Assembly: GCA_006503475.1 (NCBI GenBank)
Contig: RSEH01000145.1
Location: forward strand, 1-64,000
Origin: Stentor roeselii
Taxonomy: Eukaryota; Ciliophora; Heterotrichea; Heterotrichida; Stentoridae
Direction of reading: 5' to 3'
Length of the DNA stretch: 64,000 nucleotides
Positions within the stretch are counted from its first letter, which is position 1. Each line of letters begins with the position of its first letter. The position numbers were made by a program, and so were the translations under genes. Of the stretch, positions 17,719-26,927 are shown piece after piece. Below the pieces are notes generated by a model. That model did not search any database. It saw nothing but the letters and a program-made list of their open reading frames with translations, and was not told the DNA's origin.

Positions 17719-19380
17719 ATGTTGCATAACTCTAACAAGACTTTAAATGAATTTGATCTGGACCTCCAGCTGGAAGAAACTCATAAACTTAAGCAATGTA
17801 TTTTGGAATTTTCTAATAGACTCCAACAGGCTCAGGATAGACTTTTGGAAGAAAATATTTCGAGGAAGATTAGGAATGAACTTGGAAATAAAGAAAAGGG
17901 GAATGGACATCAGAGGAGATATAATTCTTGCCATGTTACTCAGGATTTGAGGAATAAGAGGAGAGTCTCTGAACTTAGACTTGAGGATGTTGAAAATCAG
18001 TATCGGGAAAACTTGGAACCTAAGGAAAGGAGGAGTGATTGCTTTAATATGACCGGTCATGCTAGAAAACTTTCGGAGACTATTGAAAAACCGGTTGAAA
18101 AGTTTGAAAGTTTGACTCTTCCTCTAGATCCATCCCAAGCCTTCCGTCATTTTAAGTTCGTTTTGACTAGTTTTGAACAAGGTGAGATCCTGGAATACAC
18201 TGAAATTTATTTTTTAGGACTTGGTGCAGATAAAGTAAAAAGTTACACAACAAGTTTAAACTACGGCTTTGATGATGAAAGAGGTGACTATAAGATAGTC
18301 GTTGGTGACCACATCGCTTATCGATACCAAATAATGCAAGTCTTAGGAAAAGGTTCTTTTGGGCAGGTGGTAAAAGTCTTGGACCATAAAACAAAAGATC
18401 ATCTTGCTTTAAAAATTATTAGAAACAAGACCCGATTTCATGAACAGGCCCAAATTGAGATAAAAACCCTGAAAAGCTTGCTTGAAAATGACAAAGAGAA
18501 TAAATATCATGTTATTCATATGAAAGAAAGTTTGATTTTTCGAGGACATACTTGTATTTTATTTGAATTAATGGGGAATAGTTTGTTTCAAGAACTGAAA
18601 ATAAACAATTTCAGAGGTATTAATTTGAGGTATGTTAGACGGTACTCTTTTCAGCTTTTTCAGTCTTTGTACCTTTTGTCGAAACTTAAACTTATTCATT
18701 GTGACTTGAAACCTGAGAATATCTTGTTGTGTCCTGATAACAAATCTTCTATCAAAATTATCGATTTTGGGTCTTCTTGTTTTAAGTCAGCGAGGATTTT
18801 CACTTACATCCAAAGCCGATTCTACAGAGCACCTGAAGTGATATTCGGAAACGAATATTCAGAGTCAATCGATATCTGGTCAGTAGGTTGCATTTTAACA
18901 GAGCTCTTCTCTGGAGTTCCTCTATTTCCAGCAGAAAACGAAGTCGATTTATTCAACTGCATGATAGAAGTCCTTGGTCTTCCCCCTTCAGAATTTTTAG
19001 CAAAATCACAGAAAAAATCGATGTTTTTCACAACTAAAAACGAACCAAGGATCGTAGTTAACAGTAAAGGCAAGAAAAGAATACCTGGAGATAGAAATCT
19101 TGACTTGATACTTGCTGGATCTTCTGAAGGCTTCATTGATTTAGTCAAAAGTAAGGATTATTTAGGATGTCTTGTTTGGGAACCTGAAAAAAGGATAAGT
19201 CCAAGACAGGCTCTTGAACATGAATGGTTTAAAAGTACTGGTCAGATGATGAAAGTTACTAGGCTTGGCAAAGGACATCGATATCATATGAGCGACACCC
19301 AGTTTAATTATAGCTCATATAATAAGATTTTTCATAACTCGCAAACTGCCAAGTGTAATGAAAGAGGAAATGCTTTTTAA
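17719..19380 (+). CDS. DYRK-family dual-specificity protein kinase
   Basis: ATG at 17719, 553 residues. The N-terminal 180 residues are charged, with a coiled coil near 20-45. A DYRK-homology box follows (LNYGFDDERGDY, about 178-190). The kinase domain is at about 205-515: glycine loop GKGSFGQVVK, Lys in LALKII, HCDLKPENILL with the HCD typical of DYRKs, DFGSSC, and activation loop TYIQSRFYRAPEV. The Tyr in TYIQ is the one DYRKs autophosphorylate during folding. The insert between helices is normal. This is class 2-like because of the DH box before the kinase domain. Substrates cannot be told. After the stop there are 222 bp of AT-rich sequence. Confidence 0.93.
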   Translation: MLHNSNKTLNEFDLDLQLEETHKLKQCILEFSNRLQQAQDRLLEENISRKIRNELGNKEKGNGHQRRYNSCHVTQDLRNKRRVSELRLEDVENQYRENLEPKERRSDCFNMTGHARKLSETIEKPVEKFESLTLPLDPSQAFRHFKFVLTSFEQGEILEYTEIYFLGLGADKVKSYTTSLNYGFDDERGDYKIVVGDHIAYRYQIMQVLGKGSFGQVVKVLDHKTKDHLALKIIRNKTRFHEQAQIEIKTLKSLLENDKENKYHVIHMKESLIFRGHTCILFELMGNSLFQELKINNFRGINLRYVRRYSFQLFQSLYLLSKLKLIHCDLKPENILLCPDNKSSIKIIDFGSSCFKSARIFTYIQSRFYRAPEVIFGNEYSESIDIWSVGCILTELFSGVPLFPAENEVDLFNCMIEVLGLPPSEFLAKSQKKSMFFTTKNEPRIVVNSKGKKRIPGDRNLDLILAGSSEGFIDLVKSKDYLGCLVWEPEKRISPRQALEHEWFKSTGQMMKVTRLGKGHRYHMSDTQFNYSSYNKIFHNSQTAKCNERGNAF

Positions 19381-19602
19381 TTATTTAATCGAGGACATGT
19401 TTGTGTAGAAGAAAAATCTGGAATTTTAAGTTAAGAATATTTAAAGGTATTAAATCATGATATTAATCAAAAAATTAACCAATTCATTATTCTCTAAATA
19501 TTATCTAACTTAATTCAATTTTCCATCAATTATCCCAAACCCTAAAAATTTCCATTCCTCAAACCACTTAAACTTCAATCAGTCCGATCAAGTCTAATAA
19601 AT

Positions 19603-22356
19603 ATGGACGAAGCAATAACCGAGTCTTTCTTCAGATGGGTTGAAGAAAACGAGTCAGATTTCGAGCACCTGGTAGTCTTTGAATCATGCGAGAACCAAAT
19701 CCTTTTATTTTCAATAGACGACATTCACATATCAATAAACTTCAAATCAAATCTCTGTTCAAGCAAGTCAAAAGTGAAGCACATTAAAAAGTGGACTGAT
19801 CAAATAACTATTTCACTTCAAGCTAAGCCAGAAGACCTATTTGATTTTTTTTGCATGATCTTTCCACAATACACTGAATTCAAAGAGTTCTCATCATCAG
19901 AAGAGAACTCAGAAGACGACTATCATCAGCAGATTCAAGAAGTGATCATAGAGGACAGGGCAAAAAATACTTTTTCAAACCAACCTGATCCTGGCTCTAG
20001 TCTTTCTTTCTATAAAAAACATTTCATATATTCTGAAGCTGAAGAATCTATTGAGCTGCTTAGACAAACTATGAAAGAAAATCCAAAGTTGAGATATAGT
20101 CTTAATATTCGAAGTAATAAGGCCTTTTGCAATGTAAGGTTAGAAATTGACTTAGCATTTTTGTCTATTTCTGAATCCGTGATGGTCATGCTTGGGTTGA
20201 ATTATGAAAGTCCTCTTGTTGTGAGCTGCTCTATCAGTGATATAAGACTTAGTCAGACTTTGAATGAGAGTAAATGGACCCCAAGTCTTCTTGGCTTCCT
20301 CGAATTCGAAGTGATGCAGTCAGGTTTCTCCGAGAGCTACGGTTGCAAAACCTACATAAAAGGAAGAGTAAACAAATTTAGAGAATATAACTACAACTTA
20401 CTCAATAAGACCAACGAGTTAGGTTCATATCTCTCACTATCTCGTGAAAATAGTGAAGAAATCCCGAAAGCAAATCCTTCTTTACTCCAAAAATTACTTG
20501 GACTAGGTTACGGCAAAAAAAAAGTCCAGGAAGCTTTAGAAAAAAGTAAAAATGACGAACAAAAAGCTGTTGACTTACTGATGAATGATACAAATAACTA
20601 TGCAGGAGGAGAAAACATCATTCCCAGTAACAACTTCTTTTATAACTTACTATTTTATCTAAGAGACCGAATACAGAACTGCACCAATTATTGCTACATT
20701 TGCTATAAACGACATAATGTTGACTCTGTCAGGCTTCGTCCTTGCTCAGCAGAAATCTGCGAGTTCAGGTTTGAAGAGATTTCAGGAGTTTCTCTATACG
20801 CTGAAATTTGTAATAATCCAGACCTAGTCGCTTTAGACCTTTCTTTCGCTTCTGAATCAGCCTTATCAGGAAGGAACCAGACAGTATTCGAGCCATTTCC
20901 ATCCTTTTTATTAAAAAAGAACCAAATTCGAGGAAAGGCAGGTTTTTTATCAGGGAATTACTCAGCAGAGATGGATACAAATAAAGACATTCAAAAGTTA
21001 AGAGAACTTGCAAGTCACATGCCTGATATAAGAGTTCTGAAAAGCCTGACAACAGACGAACTCACCTGCAGAGATTACATTTCTTCGCAAATACCAAACG
21101 GAATAGAAGTTTACAAACTAATGCGATACATCATCGCAACCAACAGACTCAACCTGATCCCTCTGAAAGAAGAAGACTGCATCCAAAAGCTTACAAATGG
21201 AGTCAGCCAGTACATCGTCACTAATCATCCTGCTGAGACTATTAAAAATTTCGAAGCTAAAAAGAAAAAACGTGGAAGTTTTTTCGCATTTCATGGAAGT
21301 TCAATTGAAAACTGGTACTCGATACTGAGAAATGGAATCAGAAATCTTAGTAATACTCATTTGATGACTGCTGGAGCTGCTTATGGCTCTGGTGTTTATT
21401 GTGCTGAAAACTTTTCAACTTCTATTGGGTATTGTCGGTTTGGAGCTAATATTTCGCCCAGCTACCCTCATTCGATACTCTTAGGAAAAGCTTGCATGGC
21501 GATTATAGAAGTGATAAAAAATGAGAAGTTTATTAAAGGCTCTGGGATCTACGTGGTTCAAAACGATAAAGATATCATCATTCGATATATTTTAATACTT
21601 TCCTCCACAGCTCAAACTCTCAATACTTCTGCAAGTGAACTTGGACTAGAAAAACATTACCCGAATGTTTCTGAAAAGTATTTGAAAGCTTCTGTTGATC
21701 GTCAAAGTTCTCGAATTGAAAAAGCTATTAAAAAGGCGAAAGAAGCTGAAGAGAATCAAAGTAAACCTGCACCGGTTGTTGAAGAAGAAAAACTTTCACC
21801 GGAAAAGGAGAAAATCTTGAAGGATATTGAAGAGAAATTTTCAGGACAAGGGTCGATTACTACTAATAAAAGATTGATGCAGGAATATAAATACTTGGTC
21901 AGCTCCAAGGACTGTAAAGGAATCACTGTTGAATTCAGAGATTCGAATTTATATGTTTGGGATATTAAACTTGATGTTAAGACTTTTGAAATTGGCAAAC
22001 AACTTAGAGCGGATTTTAAGGAGTATTGCAAGAAATATAAAAGGCATCCTGAAATCGCTTTTGAAATGAGGTTTGACTCGAATTATCCTTTTAGTCCTCC
22101 TTTTTTAAGGGTTATTAGACCTAGATTTGCTTTTAGGACTGGACATGTTACTGTAGGAGGTTCCATTTGCATGCAGTCGATCACACGAAGTGGTTGGATT
22201 CCTGTTCGAACAGTGGAAAGCATCTTCATTGAAATTTTGTTTAACATGGCTGAAGGTGGTGCAAGGTTAGACCTAAACGGCTCAATATCAGACTACGGCT
22301 TTGAAGAAGCCAAAGAAGCTTTCAACAGAGTAGCCCAACAACATGGGTGGACCTAA
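19603..22356 (+). CDS. UBA-PARP-UBE2Q-type E2 fusion protein
   Basis: One intronless frame of 917 residues. Residues 1-285 are an unassigned N-terminal region. A UBA-like helix bundle lies at about 290-328 (LGLGYGKKKVQEALEKS). A Cys-containing segment of PARP6/8 type (CYICYKRHN, RPCSAEIC) precedes the PARP catalytic domain at about 540-690. Its triad reads His (FHGSS, near 562), Tyr (GSGVYCAE, near 599) and Ile (GIYVVQND) in place of Glu, the H-Y-I form of mono-ADP-ribosyltransferases. The C-terminal 160 residues are a UBC fold of UBE2Q type: NYPFSPPFLRVIRPRF, FRTGHVTVGGSICM with the presumed active Cys near 856, then SGWIPVRTVES. It could link ADP-ribosylation and ubiquitin transfer. ATG 19603 is in an ataaatATGG context. 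Confidence 0.9.
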   Translation: MDEAITESFFRWVEENESDFEHLVVFESCENQILLFSIDDIHISINFKSNLCSSKSKVKHIKKWTDQITISLQAKPEDLFDFFCMIFPQYTEFKEFSSSEENSEDDYHQQIQEVIIEDRAKNTFSNQPDPGSSLSFYKKHFIYSEAEESIELLRQTMKENPKLRYSLNIRSNKAFCNVRLEIDLAFLSISESVMVMLGLNYESPLVVSCSISDIRLSQTLNESKWTPSLLGFLEFEVMQSGFSESYGCKTYIKGRVNKFREYNYNLLNKTNELGSYLSLSRENSEEIPKANPSLLQKLLGLGYGKKKVQEALEKSKNDEQKAVDLLMNDTNNYAGGENIIPSNNFFYNLLFYLRDRIQNCTNYCYICYKRHNVDSVRLRPCSAEICEFRFEEISGVSLYAEICNNPDLVALDLSFASESALSGRNQTVFEPFPSFLLKKNQIRGKAGFLSGNYSAEMDTNKDIQKLRELASHMPDIRVLKSLTTDELTCRDYISSQIPNGIEVYKLMRYIIATNRLNLIPLKEEDCIQKLTNGVSQYIVTNHPAETIKNFEAKKKKRGSFFAFHGSSIENWYSILRNGIRNLSNTHLMTAGAAYGSGVYCAENFSTSIGYCRFGANISPSYPHSILLGKACMAIIEVIKNEKFIKGSGIYVVQNDKDIIIRYILILSSTAQTLNTSASELGLEKHYPNVSEKYLKASVDRQSSRIEKAIKKAKEAEENQSKPAPVVEEEKLSPEKEKILKDIEEKFSGQGSITTNKRLMQEYKYLVSSKDCKGITVEFRDSNLYVWDIKLDVKTFEIGKQLRADFKEYCKKYKRHPEIAFEMRFDSNYPFSPPFLRVIRPRFAFRTGHVTVGGSICMQSITRSGWIPVRTVESIFIEILFNMAEGGARLDLNGSISDYGFEEAKEAFNRVAQQHGWT

Positions 22357-22421
22357 TTAGAATAATTCATTAAACCTCAAGCGGTAGTCAATTCAAATCC
22401 TAGTTAATTTTAAATGAACTC

Positions 22422-22697
22422 TTAAGCACTTCTAAACAGCAGAATCCCCATCTGCCCGATATAAAAGTAGATATAGTTCTTGCCTTCAAATGTGACATAA
22501 GACCCGAAGTTCCGGCCGACAATGCAATGCCAATTAGGCTGGTACCTCTCCTCGAAAGTTTTTTTAATGTAAGATGCTATTTCTTGTTCACTACTTTTCT
22601 GCTGGGCAGCTGTTATTCCAGTTTCTAAAGCGAAAGCTTGCATTTCTGGTTCCATTTCGCTTATCTTCATAACTGCGGTTAGTGCGTGTTGTGCCAT
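22422..22697 (-). CDS. DYNLL: Dynein light chain LC8 (DYNLL)
   Basis: ATG at 22697, 91 residues, the family's usual size. Typical LC8 blocks are visible: QEIASYIKKTFEERYQPNWH, then CIVGRNFGSYVTFEGKNYIY and FYIGQMGILLF. LC8 is a homodimeric hub and light chain of dynein; it binds short linear motifs in the groove formed by the strand around GRNFGSYV. The N-terminus is slightly divergent (MAQHALTAVMKISEMEPEMQ). The gene converges on the PARP fusion with 65 bp between stops. A decayed copy lies about 1.1 kb upstream in the same orientation. Confidence 0.95.
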   Translation of the reverse strand: MAQHALTAVMKISEMEPEMQAFALETGITAAQQKSSEQEIASYIKKTFEERYQPNWHCIVGRNFGSYVTFEGKNYIYFYIGQMGILLFRSA

Positions 22698-23754
22698 ATT
22701 ATAAGCTTGGAATATGAAAGAAAGAATTATATCAAATATTGAAAGGTTTCGAAGGATTTTTTCTGGTTTTTTGGAATAATGAAGATTGTTATTTAGAGAT
22801 TTATGTATGGAAGATAAAACTCTTCTTGTTAGTTATCTTCTTTAAGAGGTTTAAAGAATAGGAATAAGATGCAGAAGCCAGATAATTTTTTGAAGTAATT
22901 AGTTGAGCTTGAAATATTACCTCACCTTTTCTGAGCTCTTATATGAGAAGCCACTGCTCAAATTTAGAAGGAAAGAAAGGAAAATCTTAAAAAACATTTT
23001 GTAAAGATAGCATAATCAATCTTTAAGATCTGTATACTGAACAACTATAGGAGTCCTTTATTGCACATATGCATCAAAATCGAGAAATCTATAGAGTTTT
23101 ATTATTAAAAAGAAGCCCAGTAAAAATACAAAGCACGAAAGTTATCAGGAATATTATTAATATAAACTCAAAGAAATCTTCAAATATTTGAAATATGATA
23201 AAAATACTCGAAATGTGATAAATGAATGAAGAATATAGGATCCTAAAGAAGATAACGTTAAAAGGAAAGATGCTGGCACTAGAAAACGATTTATGATTAT
23301 ATAAGCAAAGTGAATTATATGTATAGTGAAGTTTAGATAATATACATAAAATAATTTTTAATCAAGAAACCTATGAAATTTATTTATCATCACTGATATC
23401 TCAAGGCTTTTTTGAGAATTTGAAAATAATTTTTGATCACATTGATTTTTCTATTTTGATGAGGAAAATTTATAAGTTGAATATCATTTCAGCTGAAGAT
23501 TATCTAAATGAATCTAGAGGACAAACTGATAATAATAGATTAAAAAGAAGAGAAATCTTCAATCCAGTTCCCGGCCCATTTAAAGATAAAGTTACTCACA
23601 GCTTTTACCACATATCCTGTATTATCCATAAATTTGAGAAGCTATTAGTAATAATAAGTTAATAAAAAATTTCAGCAAATGATTTATTTGAAGTTCTTCA
23701 AATCCAACATAAAAGCATGAACTTAATGAAGATAAAACTAATTACAGAGAGTAG
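22698..23754. other. AT-rich gap without recognisable gene
   Basis: About 1.06 kb upstream of LC8. The first 120 bp are C-poor on the plus strand, as expected for the leader of a minus-strand gene. From there on the composition is mixed and AT-rich. One short stretch near 23500-23600 is less AT-rich and gives a broken-looking peptide, but it has no ATG start and no family. It may be decayed coding DNA. No repeat or RNA was seen. Confidence 0.4.
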
Positions 23755-23908
23755 TTTGGTACCTTTCCTCAATTTACTTTTAATGTGAAATTCAATTTTC
23801 TGAGCATTTCTTCTGCTAAATAACTTTCATTCAAATAACAAAGCCTGCATTTCTGTATCCATTCTTATCTTCATATCTGCGTTCATTTCATATTTCAGGC
23901 CATATTAA
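23755..23908 (-). pseudogene. Decayed second copy of the LC8 gene (5' part)
   Basis: The plus-strand sequence from tggtacctttcctc to ttcaggccatatta aligns base by base, with small indels, to 22540-22700, which codes for the N-terminal half of LC8. Shared landmarks in the same order are tggtacct..cctc, tttttaatgt, cttgcatttctg, tccattt/tccattc, cttatcttcata, ctgcg and gccatatta over the start codon. The frame is broken by several indels and stops, so it cannot make LC8. The 3' half is lost or unrecognisable, although weak similarity may reach back to about 23690. Orientation is the same as the intact gene, which fits an old tandem duplication. Confidence 0.8.
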
Positions 23909-24020
23909 AACCCATAAATAAAAAATTTCCATATAAACTTCGAAAATTGTTAACATTCTGATTTTTTGTATTTGCCAAAATTAATGAATATTTTCATAGT
24001 TACTTAAAGTGAGTTTATAT

Positions 24021-24788
24021 ATGGAAGAAAATAAACTCTTTGAAATCAACAAACCTTCTTTCCACGAAATTTTTTTTAAAATAGCTGAAAAAGATTCAAA
24101 AGTAATCAGCCAGAAGCTTTTTTTCAAGTTTTTATGCGACTTAAAAATATTCCCTGACCTTCTCTCAGCTCAGACCCTGAAGCAGCTGATGCTTGAAATA
24201 AGCTTAAAAAAGAAAGGAGAAATCTCAGAGAACACTTTTTTTAAACTGGTCAAGTCAATCGCAGAGATTTGTTTTCCTGGCACAGAACCTTTAAAGTCCT
24301 TTTTACTCGCCATCAAGCCTCTAAGCCGAAAAGTCTTCCGAGTTTTTCTCATAACAAAGCCAGCGAATCCTTTAAAAATTCGAAAAAACTTGAAAGTTTC
24401 TCCAGAAAGCCGAGAAATATCAACTCAAAGAAAACTTCTCAACAAGTCAACCTCTCAAAAACTCTCATTCAGTGGTCTTATATCTCCTAAAAACAGCACA
24501 ACAGTCCTAAAAAAATTCCCAATATTAAAATCCCCTTCAAAAAACCCCCAAAATCCACCAGAATTTCAAAAAATTCAAAAAATCTCTGAGATTTTTTTAA
24601 AGTTTCGAGAAAAAAGTGAAAATCTTTATAATTTTAACCCAGAAAGACAGAAAACACGAAAAATGTTCAGATTTGTTGAAAGTTTCTTGCAGAGTTGCAT
24701 GAAAAAGGTATTTTTCATTTAGTCCTGGGTGTTAAAGCTCTCTTTCGAGCTCTGGCGAGTGAAAACGTTAAGAATGGTTGTTAATTAA
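24021..24788 (+). CDS. Hypothetical protein with TPPP/EF-hand-like N-terminus
   Basis: Exons 24021-24707 and 24723-24788 give 250 residues. The ATG at 24021 is preferred to an upstream GTG. Residues 5-90 form four helices with the wording of degenerate EF-hand or p25-alpha (TPPP) modules: ISQKLFFKFLCDLKIF, and ENTFFKLVKSIAEICFPG. The calcium ligands are missing. A basic Ser/Lys/Pro-rich linker (about 110-195) follows, then a short helical end. The intron removes an apparent TAG stop and adds 21 residues (start SWVLKLSFELWRVK). The true stop ends at 24788, directly touching the stop of the convergent gene. No family is certain. Confidence 0.65.
24708..24722 (+). other. 15-nt intron near the 3' end of the gene at 24021
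   Basis: gtatttttcatttag lies between complete codons (AAG|TCC). It follows the window's intron pattern exactly and the downstream frame stays open to the edge of the neighbouring gene. Unspliced, the gene would end at the TAG of the 3' splice site. Confidence 0.7.
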
Positions 24789-26834
24789 TTACTTGAGCCT
24801 CGGCTTGATAAACCCAAACTTTTCCTTTAAAAGTTCATGATACATGCTTTGTTTAACAAGATTATTTCTCAATTTTTCCTTTGTTTTCAGTTTCAAGTAA
24901 TCAAAACTCAAAGACTGTGACGAAGGGTCCACATTTTTTTTACTTTCTTTTTTTTGCCCTGCTTTTTTAAAGTTTTGTTTAGAGGAAATGTTGAGTTTTG
25001 AATGAATCAATCTGCTGATGTCTTTCGCTTCACGTGGAGAAGGGTCAGGAAGGACTCTGGGAGATCTGATGTCTGAACCGTTTCTTGCACGAAGCTCTTT
25101 GGCGCTGAAACTTGGAGCGATGAAGAAAGGATGCAGGTCTTTTGATACGTCTGTCGGGATCAGGGAGGAATGGTTGTGTCTTGATGTTGATTTTGTTATC
25201 ACGTCTTCTGTTTTAAAGATTATGTCGTCTTCCAGCTTTCTTTGATTATGGTCTTTTTGAAGCTTTTCGAACTTTGAAAGGTCTTTTGATAACTTTTGAG
25301 AGGTTTTGATTATGGATTCTTCTAATTTTGATATTGAGATGTTTGTTTTCGCTTTGTATTGAGCGAATAAAGCTTTTTCTTGCTGGAGATGGTCTTTTAA
25401 ATGCTATGTTTTTTTTACTTTTAGATGGGTTTTGTGGGTTTCGTGGGTTTGATTTTTTAGGTCGAGTTTTAGGTTTTCTAACTTTTTTATGAACTTTATT
25501 TGGAGTTCTTTTTCTTTTGAGAGGAGTTTTGGTGCTGCTCGAGATTTGACAGTCATTTGTATATTTTGAATGAACTTGTCCTCAATATCTTGACTTTCTT
25601 TTTTTAGTAAGTTTTCAGCTTCCCTTTTGAAAAATTCAAAAGTAAGGTTAAGCTCTTCGCTGACTTCCCGGAAAATTTTAGCTTGTTCAGCTTTAAAAAC
25701 TTTAGACTCAATAGAAAAACTTAGACTTCTGCTCAGTTCCTTTTTTAGAGAATTAGTAAGAATGATTCTATAATCTGAAACATTTTCCAAATATTTCTCA
25801 CTTTCAACATCTTTAAGCGCTTCATCTTGCCACTGTTTCAAAATATCTGAACTGATTTCTTGAATTGAAAGACTTTCAGAATTTTTTTTTTTTTCCTTAA
25901 AAAAACATTCCTTAAAGGACTTGATTTTATTTTTTCCTTCTTCATCAAATTTTTCCCTTAAATTCACTTCAAATTCAAGGCAAGTCTTAAACTCTTCAGA
26001 GTAAATTTTTTTTTCAATATCTTCCCTGATCCTACTCAATTCATTTTTCCACTTTTCCCTTTCAACAGCGACCTTTTCCTTATAGTTATTTTGAATTTTC
26101 AGTAAAAACCTTTCTTTTCCAAGTCCCTGCCTGAAAACTGTAAGTTTTTGAGAAAACTGTTGAGAATAATGCTGATCAATATCAATCTCAAGTAAATCCT
26201 TCTCTTTCATCAAGGCTTTTTCATAAGCTTCCTGAAACAAACTTCTGATTTTTTCTTTTTCCTCGCTTTGGTTAGCACTTTTTTTCCATTCAGCTTGTTG
26301 AAGTTTTCCATTCAATTCAAACATTTTGACTCTCCAAACCTTTTGCAGGTCGTCTCGTTTCTGGTCAATGATTTTATTCTTCTGGTCTTCAAAGCTTTTT
26401 TTCAGAAGACTGAGTCGTCGGCGGTTCTGGGTTTCAAGGTTTTCCGTGATTTTCAAGCAATTTTCTGAGGATTTTTGGGATTTTGAAGTTTTTTTCGATT
26501 TTTTATCATTTTCTGGGGTTTCGAAGAGAGGATTAGACTGATTCGAGTAGATTTTAGAGAAGGTTTCAATGTTTTGATGAAAATTTGACAGGATTTTTGA
26601 GAGACGTTCTTTGAAAGAGGTTTGAATTGTTTGGATTTCACTTCTGGTGACTTGTCTTGATTCAGTTTTTTGTGATTTTTTTAATTGGATTTCACGGGCT
26701 TTTGATGTCGGGATTATTGAATCCGCGTGCTTGTCAAGGAAGTAAAGACCGAAGTTCTCAGAGACCTCGTCGGAGTCTGTGGTTTCCAGATGAACTGTAC
26801 TTTGAGGAGTTGAACACTCGAATACTGATGACAT
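24789..26834 (-). CDS. Long coiled-coil protein, unknown role
   Basis: Exons 26834-25419 and 25403-24789 give 676 residues. The first 60 residues are Ser/Thr-rich and acidic. About 70-560 is almost continuous Lys/Glu/Gln/Leu-rich coiled coil (for example QEAYEKALMKEKDLLEIDID). About 560-676 is basic and disordered with a final helical KLKTKEKLRNNLV and ends KFGFIKPRLK. It lacks recognisable catalytic motifs. Such proteins are common in cilia, basal bodies and cortex of ciliates, but nothing in the sequence fixes the location. The intron removal merges two frames that otherwise look like separate genes. Confidence 0.75.
25404..25418 (-). other. 15-nt intron in the coiled-coil gene
   Basis: Minus-strand gtaaaaaaaacatag between complete codons (AAA|CAT). 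The upstream frame would stop at its TAG; the downstream frame continues in register for 204 more codons without an ATG of its own near the junction. Confidence 0.82.
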
Positions 26835-26927
26835 AAATTTGATAATTAAAGAAAAATTAAAGTCTTATTAATAAATATTCGCGAAGGAGTTTATAGGGAT
26901 GTTATAGAAATTCATATCTTGAATTAA

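Noticed and set aside
23420-23662. 80-codon frame on the plus strand near the LC8 relic
   Set aside because: No ATG start and no recognised domain; at most decayed coding DNA.
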